A stretch of 7,100 nucleotides of DNA from an uncultured Thermoanaerobacteraceae bacterium (GTDB lineage Bacteria > Bacillota > DSM-12270 > Thermacetogeniales > Thermacetogeniaceae). Within the stretch, counting starts at the first letter, position 1, and every line of letters begins with the position of its first letter. Below the pieces are notes generated by a model. It did not search any database. It had not been told where the DNA came from and was given only the letters and a program-made list of their open reading frames with translations. Shown here in pieces: positions 1 to 6,217 of this stretch. Location of the stretch: the NCBI GenBank assembly GCA_937914965.1, contig CALGIY010000395.1, forward strand, positions 1 to 7,100, given 5' to 3'. The translations under genes were made by a program, and so were the position numbers.

Positions 1-66
1 TCGTCCATTCCGAAAACCATTCCTGCAAAGCTGCCTTATCTGGAAGTACGTGGTGAGATTTATATG
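1..66 (+). pseudogene. ligA: fragment of NAD-dependent DNA ligase (LigA), adenylation domain
   Basis: Read on the plus strand from base 1, the 22 codons include IPAKLPYLEVRGEIYM. This matches the LigA adenylation-domain signature, in which the conserved LEVRGEV/I-Y/F-M motif follows a TIRxIP segment; E. coli LigA has a very similar IPARLEVRGEVF stretch. The match fades after the Met at 64-66, and the frame then runs into the 5' part of the Rad50-like gene on the opposite strand, reaching a stop near 127-129. Nothing upstream is in the window, so the fragment is open at its left edge. It is either a piece of a real ligA joined here by a chimera, or a remnant left by a rearrangement. The family call rests on one short motif remembered without a search. 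Confidence 0.62.
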
Positions 67-67
67 T

Positions 68-205
68 CCACCGCAGCGCTCTTACTAGTGCAGATTTACC
101 GCAGTCTGAAGGCCCCACAACCACATTGAGTCCCGTGCCAAATTCCACTGCTGTATGCTCATGAGACTGAAAGTTATCAACAACAAGCCTTTTGATACAG
201 GTCAT
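68..205 (-). CDS. Rad50/SbcC-like ATPase, N-terminal fragment only
   Basis: The ATG at 205-203 overlaps the stop codon of the upstream Mre11-like gene in an ATGA arrangement, which indicates translational coupling. The first 46 codons carry the start of an SMC/Rad50-type ABC ATPase: a short strand, then NFQSHEHT, then a Walker A P-loop GPSDCGKS (residues 31-38, K37 binding ATP phosphate), then ALVRALRW. Proteins of this type dimerise through ATP, bind DNA ends and control the Mre11/SbcD nuclease. The long coiled coil, zinc hook and C-terminal signature/Walker B half would lie outside the window. After W46 the expected family continuation (usually an aromatic/hydrophobic run, then N-x-P) is missing. 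The opposite strand there reads as LigA, so I end the supported gene at base 68 although the frame stays open to base 1. Confidence 0.85.
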
Positions 206-1188
206 ACCTCATCCTCCCCCCGGGCCAAGGCTTCCTCTGCAAGAGCGAGCCTTCGTAAGGCCTCTTCGATCACCCTTGGTGGAAGTTTTTCGGCCTGAGA
301 GATCTCTTCCAGCAATGCTCGGACATCGGTACGCTGGTAGGAACCCGCGGCCTTCACCTCTGCCAGGTAACCGACCAATTTCTGCTCCCGGAAAGCCGCT
401 TCCTCGACACGTGACCGGTCAAGGATATCTTCACCTGGAGCGGCGCTTTTCAGCCTGATCTTTTTATAGCTCGGCTTGCTTCCAGAAAGGTCGATAATCA
501 TCACCTGAACAGGCCTGATCATCTCCTGCTGGTGGTTGGATAGGCGCACCAGAGCACCAGGGTTGAGAAAGAATTTCCCATCCTTTTCCGTATCGGGAAA
601 CCCCAAGTGGTTGTGCCCAGCCAGTGTGAAATCTGCCTCGGTATCCCAGATCTGCTCGATCAGGGTATAAAGTGCACCCGGGAAAAGTGCACGCTGCAAG
701 AGCATCCCATGCACCATATGGATGGCATAGTCACAGTCTTTTTTCTTGATAACATAGTCCAACTGCCTGTCGCGTCGGTCCATCTCGAAGTGATAGCCCT
801 GCCCTGTCAGCTGAACCCGCAGGCCTTTCTTCTCCAAGTAAACCGGATCACTCCCCACCAGGTGAACAATACCTAGCTTGGCAGTGAACCCGAGCATGGT
901 CCGGTAGAGGGTCTCACTGTTATGCCCGAAGAGGTCGTGGTTGCCCGGTACAGTGAAGATCGGTACCGGGAACTGCTGATAGATCTCCAGGAAGTCGGCG
1001 CAGACGCTGATGGCAGGTGCGGGGACATCAAAGAAATCCCCCCCATGCAGCACATAGTCTACATCCTGGTCCTGGGCGATTTTCACTACCTCTCTTAATT
1101 TCCGCGCCAGTGTTTGAGGAAAGTTATCTTTCCTGTTCTCCGGGGTGGTGCCTCTTTTATGATCATCTGTAAAGTAAAGAAAGCGCAT
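202..1188 (-). CDS. Mre11/SbcD-like metallophosphoesterase (DNA repair exonuclease)
   Basis: A 328-residue calcineurin-like phosphoesterase of the Mre11/SbcD group, predicted to be a Mn-dependent nuclease that trims DNA ends with its Rad50-like partner, which starts inside this gene's stop codon. Motifs in order: TDDH (D8, H10), HGGDFFD (D51), PGNHD (N83, H84), MVHG (H160) and AGHNHLG (H192, H194), covering the usual five metal-binding blocks. The C-terminal part (about 255-328) is helical and charged, in the place of the capping/Rad50-binding region. It is somewhat shorter than typical SbcD. I chose the ATG at 1188 because AGAGGA (1196-1201) lies 7 nt upstream; the TTG two codons earlier at 1194 sits directly against that site. 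The gene follows herA after about 70 nt that hold a repeat-like element. Related phosphoesterases exist, but the Rad50-like neighbour makes the Mre11 role likely. Confidence 0.93.
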   Translation of the reverse strand: MRFLYFTDDHKRGTTPENRKDNFPQTLARKLREVVKIAQDQDVDYVLHGGDFFDVPAPAISVCADFLEIYQQFPVPIFTVPGNHDLFGHNSETLYRTMLGFTAKLGIVHLVGSDPVYLEKKGLRVQLTGQGYHFEMDRRDRQLDYVIKKKDCDYAIHMVHGMLLQRALFPGALYTLIEQIWDTEADFTLAGHNHLGFPDTEKDGKFFLNPGALVRLSNHQQEMIRPVQVMIIDLSGSKPSYKKIRLKSAAPGEDILDRSRVEEAAFREQKLVGYLAEVKAAGSYQRTDVRALLEEISQAEKLPPRVIEEALRRLALAEEALARGEDEV

Positions 1189-1195
1189 CTTCAAT

Positions 1196-1201
1196 TCCTC
1201 T
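1196..1201 (-). promoter_or_regulatory. ribosome binding site of the Mre11-like gene
   Basis: AGAGGA on the minus strand is 7 nt from the ATG at 1188 but only 1 nt from the TTG at 1194. It therefore decides in favour of the ATG. Confidence 0.75.
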
Positions 1202-1210
1202 TTTTTTTAA

Positions 1211-1269
1211 TATGGGGTCAGGCTTGCTTTATTAGTTAATGGTGCCAGACACCAACTTATTAACTTATT
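1211..1269. repeat. REP-like intergenic element with GGTG/CACC hairpin
   Basis: The herA-mre11 gap holds GGGGTCAGGCTTGC (1214-1227), then an AT-rich TTTATTAGTTAAT, then GGTGCCAGACACC (1241-1253), which can fold as GGTG/CACC around a 5-nt loop. A tandem AACTTATT pair (1254-1269) follows. I recall very similar GGGGTCAGGCTTG...GGTGCCAGACACC strings as a dispersed repeat in Clostridia and other anaerobes, often linked to IS200-like/REP-associated (RAYT) transposases, but this is memory and not a search. The left edge is uncertain. It overlaps the herA stop codon and might act as an mRNA-processing or partial-termination site between herA and mre11. Confidence 0.5.
1254..1269. repeat. 8-bp perfect tandem duplication across the herA stop codon
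   Basis: AACTTATT at 1254-1261 is repeated exactly at 1262-1269. The herA stop (TTA on the plus strand, 1260-1262) spans the boundary between the two copies, so the final residues and stop of HerA come from this duplicated segment. Confidence 0.9.
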
Positions 1270-3101
1270 GCTGTATAGGTAGCCCCGAAGGGCCCATCGA
1301 TCTTTTCCAATCTTCCTGCATCTGTTAATTCCTCAAGTGACTCACAGACCTCATCGAAGGTCACCCCCCGGTGGAGGGCATTTTCCAGGTCAGGAAGATA
1401 GAGATTGACCTGCCCGATGTGCAGGGGGAGAAAATTGACGATCACTTTCCAGAACTCATCATCCACACTGCCAAAATCCTTTTCCAACTCGGTAAAGGGG
1501 TTCACTGTGCGGGGTGCCTGTGTCCGGGCACAGCGGATCCTTACCGAAACTGTCCTTCCCACCACTGCTGATGAAACAAAAGCAGTGCCGGAAGTGAGAT
1601 AAGGAAGCCTTCCTGCCTCCTCACCAGATATATCTGTCTCCTCCTGGATCACCTTGATGTCACTTGCCCTGACGGTTCGAAAGATAATCTTGGTGTTGAG
1701 CTGGGCTGTGATGGTTTCATCCAGCAGAGCCGGACGCTGGGTAGCCAGCACCAGGAAAACTCCGTATTTTCTTCCCTCCTGGGCCACCTCCCGGAAGACA
1801 CTGCGTGCCGGGGAAACAAAATCAATCCCGCGGCGGGCAAAATTATGAGCCTCATCGGTGACGATGATAAAAGGCGGAAACTTATCACCGGGTGTATCCC
1901 CTCGCTGGAGAGCATCCTGGTAGTCTCGGCGCATCCCATAAAGTTTGCGGACCAGATAGGCGCTGAAAACGGTCAGCAGCCAAATAGGCCCTCGAATCAC
2001 CGTCAGGCGCCGCCGCAGCAAGGCACTAGTAATAGGAGAAATATCCTTCTGGAAAATCCCCTCGCGGTTCAAACGGTGCAGGCGCCAGCGGATCCCCCGC
2101 AGACTGCTGGGGTGCCCGGCCTGTCGAGCCAGGTTCTCGATCTTCTTTTCATAGCCGGAATTTTCCCCGTACTTTTTGCGAATCTCTGCTCTCGTCTCCT
2201 CTTCTTTCTCTGCCAACCCGATGCAGTAATCGAGTTTCTGGCAGAAGCTCAGGAAGGAGTCCTTCCCCTGGTGAATGGCCTTCAGGGCATTATCCATCCC
2301 CTCTGTGAAGTTGCCGCCTGCAGCCATGAGAAGAGAGGCCAAATCCCCGCTGGTCAAATCCTCAAAGTTTACCCCTGTATCCCGGCCTACAGTGAGGAGT
2401 TCTGTCCTGCCGGTATACTTTTTTGCCGCACCCCCATCGATCCCCTCAAAGGGAGTAGCAAAACTCATCTCGTAATGGGGGTCGAAAACCAGGGTAGGTA
2501 TCTGCTTTTCCAAGAGTTCTTCCAGGATCACCCTCATCCCAAAAGATTTTCCTGAACCAGAACCCCCGAAGATGCCGAGATGGGGGTACTCCTGCATCGC
2601 ACAATGGTCAAAAACAAAAGGTACACCGCTCTGAGGAAGTATCCCTTCCCCCTTCTTAAAGAGGGGTGCAAGAGTTTTCAGTTCCTCAGGAAGGGTTCCC
2701 TGCATATCCTCGGTTCCCAGTATGACCCCCAGCACCAACCCCGCATCTGGTGGACAGGGCAGCAGTAGATCATAAACCTCAGCAAAGGAGGGTATGTGCA
2801 CCCCGGCCCCGACAGCCACCGGATAAGGGATATCACTTAAGATCCGTACCTTGGCCAGGTGGATGGTCTCCTCACCTAAGCGAAAACCCACCTGCTCAAG
2901 ACCATCCCAGACTGCAGGGTCAATTAAGGGGCTGCGTTCCATGGTAAGGGGCAGAAATCTATTAAAGGACTTGGTCTCCACCACCTCGCCCCGGGGCTTT
3001 AGATCCGGGTCATTGATGATCAGGATCTCTCCAATCCGAAATTTCCGCTCCCGGGAGGCCACATATATGTACTGCTGGGTGGTCACACCAACCACTTGCA
3101 T
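1260..3101 (-). CDS. herA: HerA-like hexameric DNA helicase/translocase
   Basis: A 613-residue FtsK/HerA-superfamily ATPase. HerA rings pump double-stranded DNA and bind the nuclease NurA to resect broken ends; a NurA-like gene lies immediately upstream. The N-terminal 110 residues look like the HAS beta-barrel (GEILIINDPD, RGEVVETKSF). Walker A is GGSGSGKS at 179-186 (K185). Walker B is FIIVTDEAHN at 411-420 (D416, E417). The HerA-typical EGRKYGVFLVLATQRP at 442-457 supplies the sensor/arginine region. Residues about 280-350 form a charged, helical insertion. The C-terminus (about 575-613) resembles a small winged helix. The start is the ATG at 3101, 7 nt after a perfect AGGAGG; an upstream in-frame GTG at 3128 abuts the nurA stop and has no such site. 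The gap to nurA is 27 nt, so they are probably co-transcribed. HerA homologues also occur in anti-phage systems, so a defence role is possible. Confidence 0.94.
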   Translation of the reverse strand: MQVVGVTTQQYIYVASRERKFRIGEILIINDPDLKPRGEVVETKSFNRFLPLTMERSPLIDPAVWDGLEQVGFRLGEETIHLAKVRILSDIPYPVAVGAGVHIPSFAEVYDLLLPCPPDAGLVLGVILGTEDMQGTLPEELKTLAPLFKKGEGILPQSGVPFVFDHCAMQEYPHLGIFGGSGSGKSFGMRVILEELLEKQIPTLVFDPHYEMSFATPFEGIDGGAAKKYTGRTELLTVGRDTGVNFEDLTSGDLASLLMAAGGNFTEGMDNALKAIHQGKDSFLSFCQKLDYCIGLAEKEEETRAEIRKKYGENSGYEKKIENLARQAGHPSSLRGIRWRLHRLNREGIFQKDISPITSALLRRRLTVIRGPIWLLTVFSAYLVRKLYGMRRDYQDALQRGDTPGDKFPPFIIVTDEAHNFARRGIDFVSPARSVFREVAQEGRKYGVFLVLATQRPALLDETITAQLNTKIIFRTVRASDIKVIQEETDISGEEAGRLPYLTSGTAFVSSAVVGRTVSVRIRCARTQAPRTVNPFTELEKDFGSVDDEFWKVIVNFLPLHIGQVNLYLPDLENALHRGVTFDEVCESLEELTDAGRLEKIDGPFGATYTAIS

Positions 3102-3108
3102 GGGAAAA

Positions 3109-3114
3109 CCTCCT
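3109..3114 (-). promoter_or_regulatory. strong ribosome binding site of herA
   Basis: A consensus AGGAGG on the minus strand lies in the 27-nt nurA-herA gap, 7 nt before the ATG at 3101. It fixes the herA start. It also suggests that HerA, which works as a hexamer, is translated independently and more strongly than NurA. Confidence 0.85.
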
Positions 3115-3128
3115 GTCAATTTTAACAC

Positions 3129-4118
3129 CTACAGTTCCCGGCTGGCCCTCAGCGGTCGCAGGAACACTTCAGCCATTGCGGGGTCTAGGCAGGTGGTAAT
3201 CATCGCCTCCACCTGTTCTCTGGTCAGCCTCACCTCGGCATCCACTACATCTAACCAGAGAGGAAACCCCCTCCCATGAGTAGGAGTAATAGTATATAAA
3301 AAATTAAGTGCTTTCTTAATTTCACTTTTCTGTTCATTAAGGTAGTCCACAGCAACAACCTGGGGGTGCCTGGCAAAACGGGCATAAAGACGTTCTTTTC
3401 CCCCATTGTTTTCTTCATGCTGCTGGTAAATCTCTCCTGGTTCCAGCAGCCCGAACAAGATCTCCCGATCCCCCATCACCCCAGGGAAATCCGAGTCTCC
3501 CTCTAGAGCGAAGGTCTTGGCCAGTGAACAAGTGGCGATCTCCTCGGTCACCCCGAGCACCAGTACACCCTGTTTCAAAGATGCATCTGTCACTCTCTTC
3601 CAGATTTCCGGAGCATGCATCTCCAATCGGGCAAAACCGCCATCCATGACTAAAAGACGCGGTCTCAAAGCAAGTGTCCGCTCCGCCATCTGCGCCTCTA
3701 AAGTCGCTAATGTCTCCCAGCGCAGGTGAGCCATGATATCATCGGGATTGAGCCCTTGCCCCAGCCGTTCCTCCATTTTCTCCTGGTACCTGGGGAGCAG
3801 CGGTGAAAATATCTCCTGAGCCCAGATTCGCTCACCCGTGCTGCCAAGGCTGGTTGTTTTAGCCAAGGCGCGGAAAAAGGTAATCACATATGGGTAGCTG
3901 GCACCGTAAGTGGCCAGAGAACCGTCTACCCCGGCAAGCGGCCTTCCCTGGAAAAAAGAGCGTATCTCCTCCCCCGAAAGGCCTGACAGCGAGGCGAATA
4001 CTCCCGTTTGGCATGCCCGCTGCCGCCTTTCCCCGGTGTTTCCACCCACCCGGTGGCGTCTATCTAAATACCTGTTCAGTTCTTTCAGTTCAGAGATCAA
4101 AAGATCTTCTGGCAGCAA
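3129..4118 (-). CDS. nurA: NurA-domain 5'-3' nuclease
   Basis: A 329-residue NurA-family protein. NurA dimers are Mn-dependent nucleases that degrade DNA ends threaded by the HerA ring. The two family acidic motifs are visible: GVDGS (D65) near the start of the domain and LVMDGGFARLE (D159) about 95 residues later. The C-terminal block HGRGFPLWLDVVDAEVRL also fits the NurA end motif (P-x-x-L...D/A-H/E). The region between them is mostly helical. herA follows after 27 nt, which strongly supports the call. I prefer the TTG at 4118 because AAGGGG (4127-4132, part of a TAAGGGGTGA string) lies 8 nt upstream. The GTG at 4127 would add three residues (M-T-C) but overlaps that site; either is possible. 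This gene opens the repair cluster after a 180-nt gap from the CPBP gene. Confidence 0.9.
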   Translation of the reverse strand: MLPEDLLISELKELNRYLDRRHRVGGNTGERRQRACQTGVFASLSGLSGEEIRSFFQGRPLAGVDGSLATYGASYPYVITFFRALAKTTSLGSTGERIWAQEIFSPLLPRYQEKMEERLGQGLNPDDIMAHLRWETLATLEAQMAERTLALRPRLLVMDGGFARLEMHAPEIWKRVTDASLKQGVLVLGVTEEIATCSLAKTFALEGDSDFPGVMGDREILFGLLEPGEIYQQHEENNGGKERLYARFARHPQVVAVDYLNEQKSEIKKALNFLYTITPTHGRGFPLWLDVVDAEVRLTREQVEAMITTCLDPAMAEVFLRPLRASREL

Positions 4119-4126
4119 ACAGGTCA

Positions 4127-4132
4127 CCCCTT
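4127..4132 (-). promoter_or_regulatory. candidate ribosome binding site of nurA
   Basis: AAGGGG, embedded in TAAGGGGTGA (one base short of the full anti-Shine-Dalgarno complement), is 8 nt before the TTG at 4118. It overlaps the alternative GTG start at 4127. Confidence 0.55.
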
Positions 4133-4155
4133 ACTTACTTAAACAATGCTTAAAT

Positions 4156-4186
4156 TCTCTTCTTATAAAAAAAACCTGCCCTCTGA
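4156..4186 (-). promoter_or_regulatory. AT-rich leader with T tract upstream of nurA, possible promoter region
   Basis: On the minus strand this reads GGGCAGG, then an eight-T run, TATAAG and AGAGAATT. TATAAG (4162-4167) could be a -10 element, but the hexamer 17 nt further upstream (TCCGTC) is not a good -35. The GCAGG / T-tract / GAATT layout resembles a leader pattern I vaguely recall from Moorella- and Desulfotomaculum-type genomes. It is recorded as a candidate only, because nurA needs an entry point if it is not read through from the CPBP gene. Confidence 0.25.
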
Positions 4187-4225
4187 CGGAAAATTGTCGT
4201 CCTAGAATCCTCACCACACGGTCTA

Positions 4226-4306
4226 CCGCCCAATTCACCTCAGAATGAGACAGGAGAACCGTCCCCGCGTCCCACCGTCACGCCGCCCAATTCATCCGCG
4301 TCCCCC
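4226..4306. repeat. GC-rich intergenic repeat region (REP-like, with internal direct repeats)
   Basis: CCGCCCAATTCA occurs exactly twice, at 4226-4237 and 4283-4294. CCGCGTCCC occurs at 4265-4273 and 4296-4304. Between them lies GAGACAGGAGAACCGTCCCC (4247-4266), a string I recall as a dispersed repeat in clostridial and related genomes, commonly flanked by its own inverted or variant copies. The block is clearly more GC-rich than the AT-rich nurA leader beside it and contains no sensible reading frame. It may be a degenerate mobile repeat. It directly abuts the CPBP stop codon at 4309. Confidence 0.5.
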
Positions 4307-4308
4307 GC

Positions 4309-5079
4309 TTATAGATTCATGTTATAAAAAAAGACAAAGAGCGTCATCACCGTATTCCACATGCTGTGGGCTGCGATGGCAGGATAAAGTGATTTAGATT
4401 TTTCACAGAAGAAAGCCAGGCAGGCACCACCTATTGCCAGTGGTATAAACCGCACCAGGTCAAAGTGCATAATGCCGAAAAAACAAGCAGTGGCGATGAT
4501 TCCCCAAACCGCCCCCAGCCTGCTGCGCAGAACCGGGAAGATAAAACCCCGGAAGAAAAGCTCTTCACTCACTGGCGCGAAAATACCTACCAAGACCAGT
4601 GGTAAAATAATCTGACTCCAGCTACGGGCATTGAGGATCAGTTCAGCAACGGGCTGAGGCTCAAGGGGCTGGTCAACAAAGGAGGTAATCAGACTCATGA
4701 GTATAGTGACCAGCAGAAAAACACCAAATCCCCCATTAACCCCATAAACAAAGAGGCTGCGCCAGGAAAAATTCTGCAGTCCCAAAGAAGCCAGGGATCC
4801 TTTTCTCAACCAAGCAGAAATCAGGACCAGTGCAACCAGCAAGATGCCCTGGAGAAAACCTGCTGTGTACAGCGCAGCCGCTTTAAAGCTCCCCATCTGC
4901 GGAAATAATACGAGTACCCGGTTAACCAGCCGGGCACCGAAGAGTCCAAAAAAGACCCCAAACAGCATAATAAGAATAAAAATAACTATTATATCCACAA
5001 AACCCCAAGGGGGTTTATGGCACGGGTAAGTATCTACTCTTTTCGGTTCGATAGGATAAATCAAAAGTCTCCTCTCCAT
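4309..5079 (-). CDS. CPBP-family intramembrane glutamic endopeptidase (Abi/CAAX-protease-like)
   Basis: A 256-residue, strongly hydrophobic membrane protein with the three CPBP motifs: SEELFFRG (E172, E173, R177), FGIMH (F201, H205) and HSMWN (H238, N242). These residues form the active site of the Rce1-like CAAX protease family, within the membrane. Hydrophobic segments are visible at about 28-48, 66-90, 108-133, 157-170, 190-205, 210-224 and 243-253; the N-terminal 25 residues are polar and probably cytosolic. Bacterial members process or bind peptides in roles ranging from bacteriocin self-immunity to membrane signalling; no substrate can be named here. The ATG at 5079 has only a weak GGGAAG upstream. 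A better AGAGGAG lies inside the first codons, 4 nt before an in-frame TTG at 5064, so the true protein may be five residues shorter. It sits alone between the hyp genes and the repair cluster, with gaps of 118 and about 180 nt. Confidence 0.92.
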   Translation of the reverse strand: MERRLLIYPIEPKRVDTYPCHKPPWGFVDIIVIFILIMLFGVFFGLFGARLVNRVLVLFPQMGSFKAAALYTAGFLQGILLVALVLISAWLRKGSLASLGLQNFSWRSLFVYGVNGGFGVFLLVTILMSLITSFVDQPLEPQPVAELILNARSWSQIILPLVLVGIFAPVSEELFFRGFIFPVLRSRLGAVWGIIATACFFGIMHFDLVRFIPLAIGGACLAFFCEKSKSLYPAIAAHSMWNTVMTLFVFFYNMNL

Positions 5080-5139
5080 CGCTTCCCAGATAAAACTACC
5101 GCTGTCACTAAGCTAGATTCACTTCTATGAACAAGCAGC

Positions 5140-5161
5140 AAAAACCAAAGTAAGCCCTTGG
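5140..5161 (-). terminator. weak candidate intrinsic terminator after hypE
   Basis: On the minus strand, CCAAG-GGCTTA-CTTTGG can form a short stem with one bulged base, followed by TTTTT. The stem is weak and AT-rich, so some read-through into the CPBP gene is likely. It is placed 37 nt or more after the hypE stop. Confidence 0.22.
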
Positions 5162-5197
5162 CTCCAGCAGTCAAAGTCTAGTTTAAACTTTGTGTTA

Positions 5198-6217
5198 TTA
5201 GCAGATCCTGGGCAGCGGTTCCCCTTCCAGCATTCCGAGAATCCTTGTGGCTCCTAGTTCGGTTTCCAGGAGCACCAGGCCCTCTTCTTCAGCAATCACC
5301 TTTCCGATCTCTACCGCTCCCTGACCCTCAGGCAAACCTCTCATCGCCCCCAGCACATCTCCTGACACTTCCGGGGCTACAATCGCGATCACCTTGCCCT
5401 CATTAGCCAGGTAAAGGGGGTCAATGCCCAGCATATCACAGGCACCCACAACTTCCCGCCGCAAGGGGATCTCCTCTTCCTGGATTAGGATCCCTCTACC
5501 GCTCTGTACAGCGAGTTCATTTAAAGTTGTAGCTAAGCCCCCCCGGGTCGGGTCCCTCATGCACCTGACACCATCGCCACCCGCATCTAGAACTGCTTTG
5601 GCGATCCGGTTTAATGGAGTGCAGTCGCTCTCCACCGGGGTTGAAAAGGAAAGACCTTCACGCTGAGCCAGAATCGTCAGGCCGTGATCTCCCATGGTAC
5701 CGCTGATCAGAACCACATCACCGGGCTCTATGCACCTTGGAGAAAGTCGCCTTCCTTCAGGGATCACACCAATCCCGGCTGTATTGATAAAGACCTTATC
5801 TGCGCTTCCTCTTCCCACGACCTTGGTATCCCCTGTAACAATATGTATACCCGCAGCCTGGGCTGCCTTGCGCATGGACTGCACGATCTGCCGCAAATCG
5901 GCAATCGGTAAGCCCTCTTCAATAATAAACCCTGTACTCAAGTACAGAGGAGTGGCCCCACTCACCGCTAAGTCATTGACTGTCCCGCAGACAGCGAGCT
6001 TCCCGATATCCCCACCAGGGAAAAAAATGGGGTCTACCACAAAGGAGTCAGTGGAAAAGGCGACCCTTCCCCCATTCACTTCTAGTACTGCCGCATCGAG
6101 CAATTCGTCCAGAATCGGGTTTTCAAAAGCTTCCTGAAAGACATCCTTGATCAACTGATTGGTGAGCGCCCCACCACTGCCATGCCCTAAGATGATCACA
6201 TCATCTTCTGACTTCAA
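5198..6217 (-). CDS. hypE: hydrogenase maturation protein HypE (carbamoyl dehydratase)
   Basis: A complete 339-residue HypE of the PurM/SelD-like fold. HypE receives a carbamoyl group from HypF on its C-terminal cysteine and, using ATP, dehydrates it to a thiocyanate. This supplies the cyanide ligands of the [NiFe]-hydrogenase iron, passed to the HypC-HypD complex. Visible features: the N-terminal GHGSGG (11-16), the ATP-binding run STDSFVVDPIFFPGGDIGKL (55-74), CGTVNDLAVSGATP (77-90), the glycine-rich RDPTRGGLATTLNE (221-234), and the diagnostic C-terminal PRIC with C339 as the modified residue. The start is a TTG whose codon overlaps the hypD stop (TTGA), with no strong ribosome binding site, so translation probably depends on ribosomes finishing hypD. 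Length and C-terminus match the family, and the gene appears intact and functional. HypA, B, C and F are not in the window; hypC and hypF would be expected upstream of hypD. Confidence 0.97.
   Translation of the reverse strand: MKSEDDVIILGHGSGGALTNQLIKDVFQEAFENPILDELLDAAVLEVNGGRVAFSTDSFVVDPIFFPGGDIGKLAVCGTVNDLAVSGATPLYLSTGFIIEEGLPIADLRQIVQSMRKAAQAAGIHIVTGDTKVVGRGSADKVFINTAGIGVIPEGRRLSPRCIEPGDVVLISGTMGDHGLTILAQREGLSFSTPVESDCTPLNRIAKAVLDAGGDGVRCMRDPTRGGLATTLNELAVQSGRGILIQEEEIPLRREVVGACDMLGIDPLYLANEGKVIAIVAPEVSGDVLGAMRGLPEGQGAVEIGKVIAEEEGLVLLETELGATRILGMLEGEPLPRIC

Noticed and set aside
1..67. Continuation of the Rad50-like protein to the window edge
   Set aside because: The frame is open, but the residues do not fit the family and the opposite strand encodes a LigA motif, so the open frame is treated as chance across a junction.
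1845..2555. 236-codon plus-strand open frame opposite herA
   Set aside because: It lies wholly antisense to the conserved HerA ATPase domain, has no recognisable motif and a low-complexity, proline-rich composition typical of a shadow frame.
3102..3128. In-frame GTG at 3128 as the herA start
   Set aside because: It directly follows the nurA stop with no ribosome binding site. The AGGAGG at 3109-3114 lies downstream of it and is well placed for the ATG at 3101.
2851..3279. 142-codon plus-strand open frame across the nurA-herA boundary
   Set aside because: It is antisense to two clear genes, with no motif and no convincing ribosome binding site.
3910..4248. Plus-strand open frame covering the nurA start and the adjacent gap
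   Set aside because: Most of it is antisense to NurA and the rest runs through the AT-rich leader and repeat block. No family resemblance.
5171..5192. CAAAGT...ACTTTG inverted repeat just after hypE
   Set aside because: A 6-bp AT-rich stem with a 9-nt loop and no T tract is too weak to call a terminator or operator.
5694..6137. 147-codon plus-strand open frame opposite hypE
   Set aside because: It is a mirror frame of a complete, conserved HypE with no protein-like features of its own.
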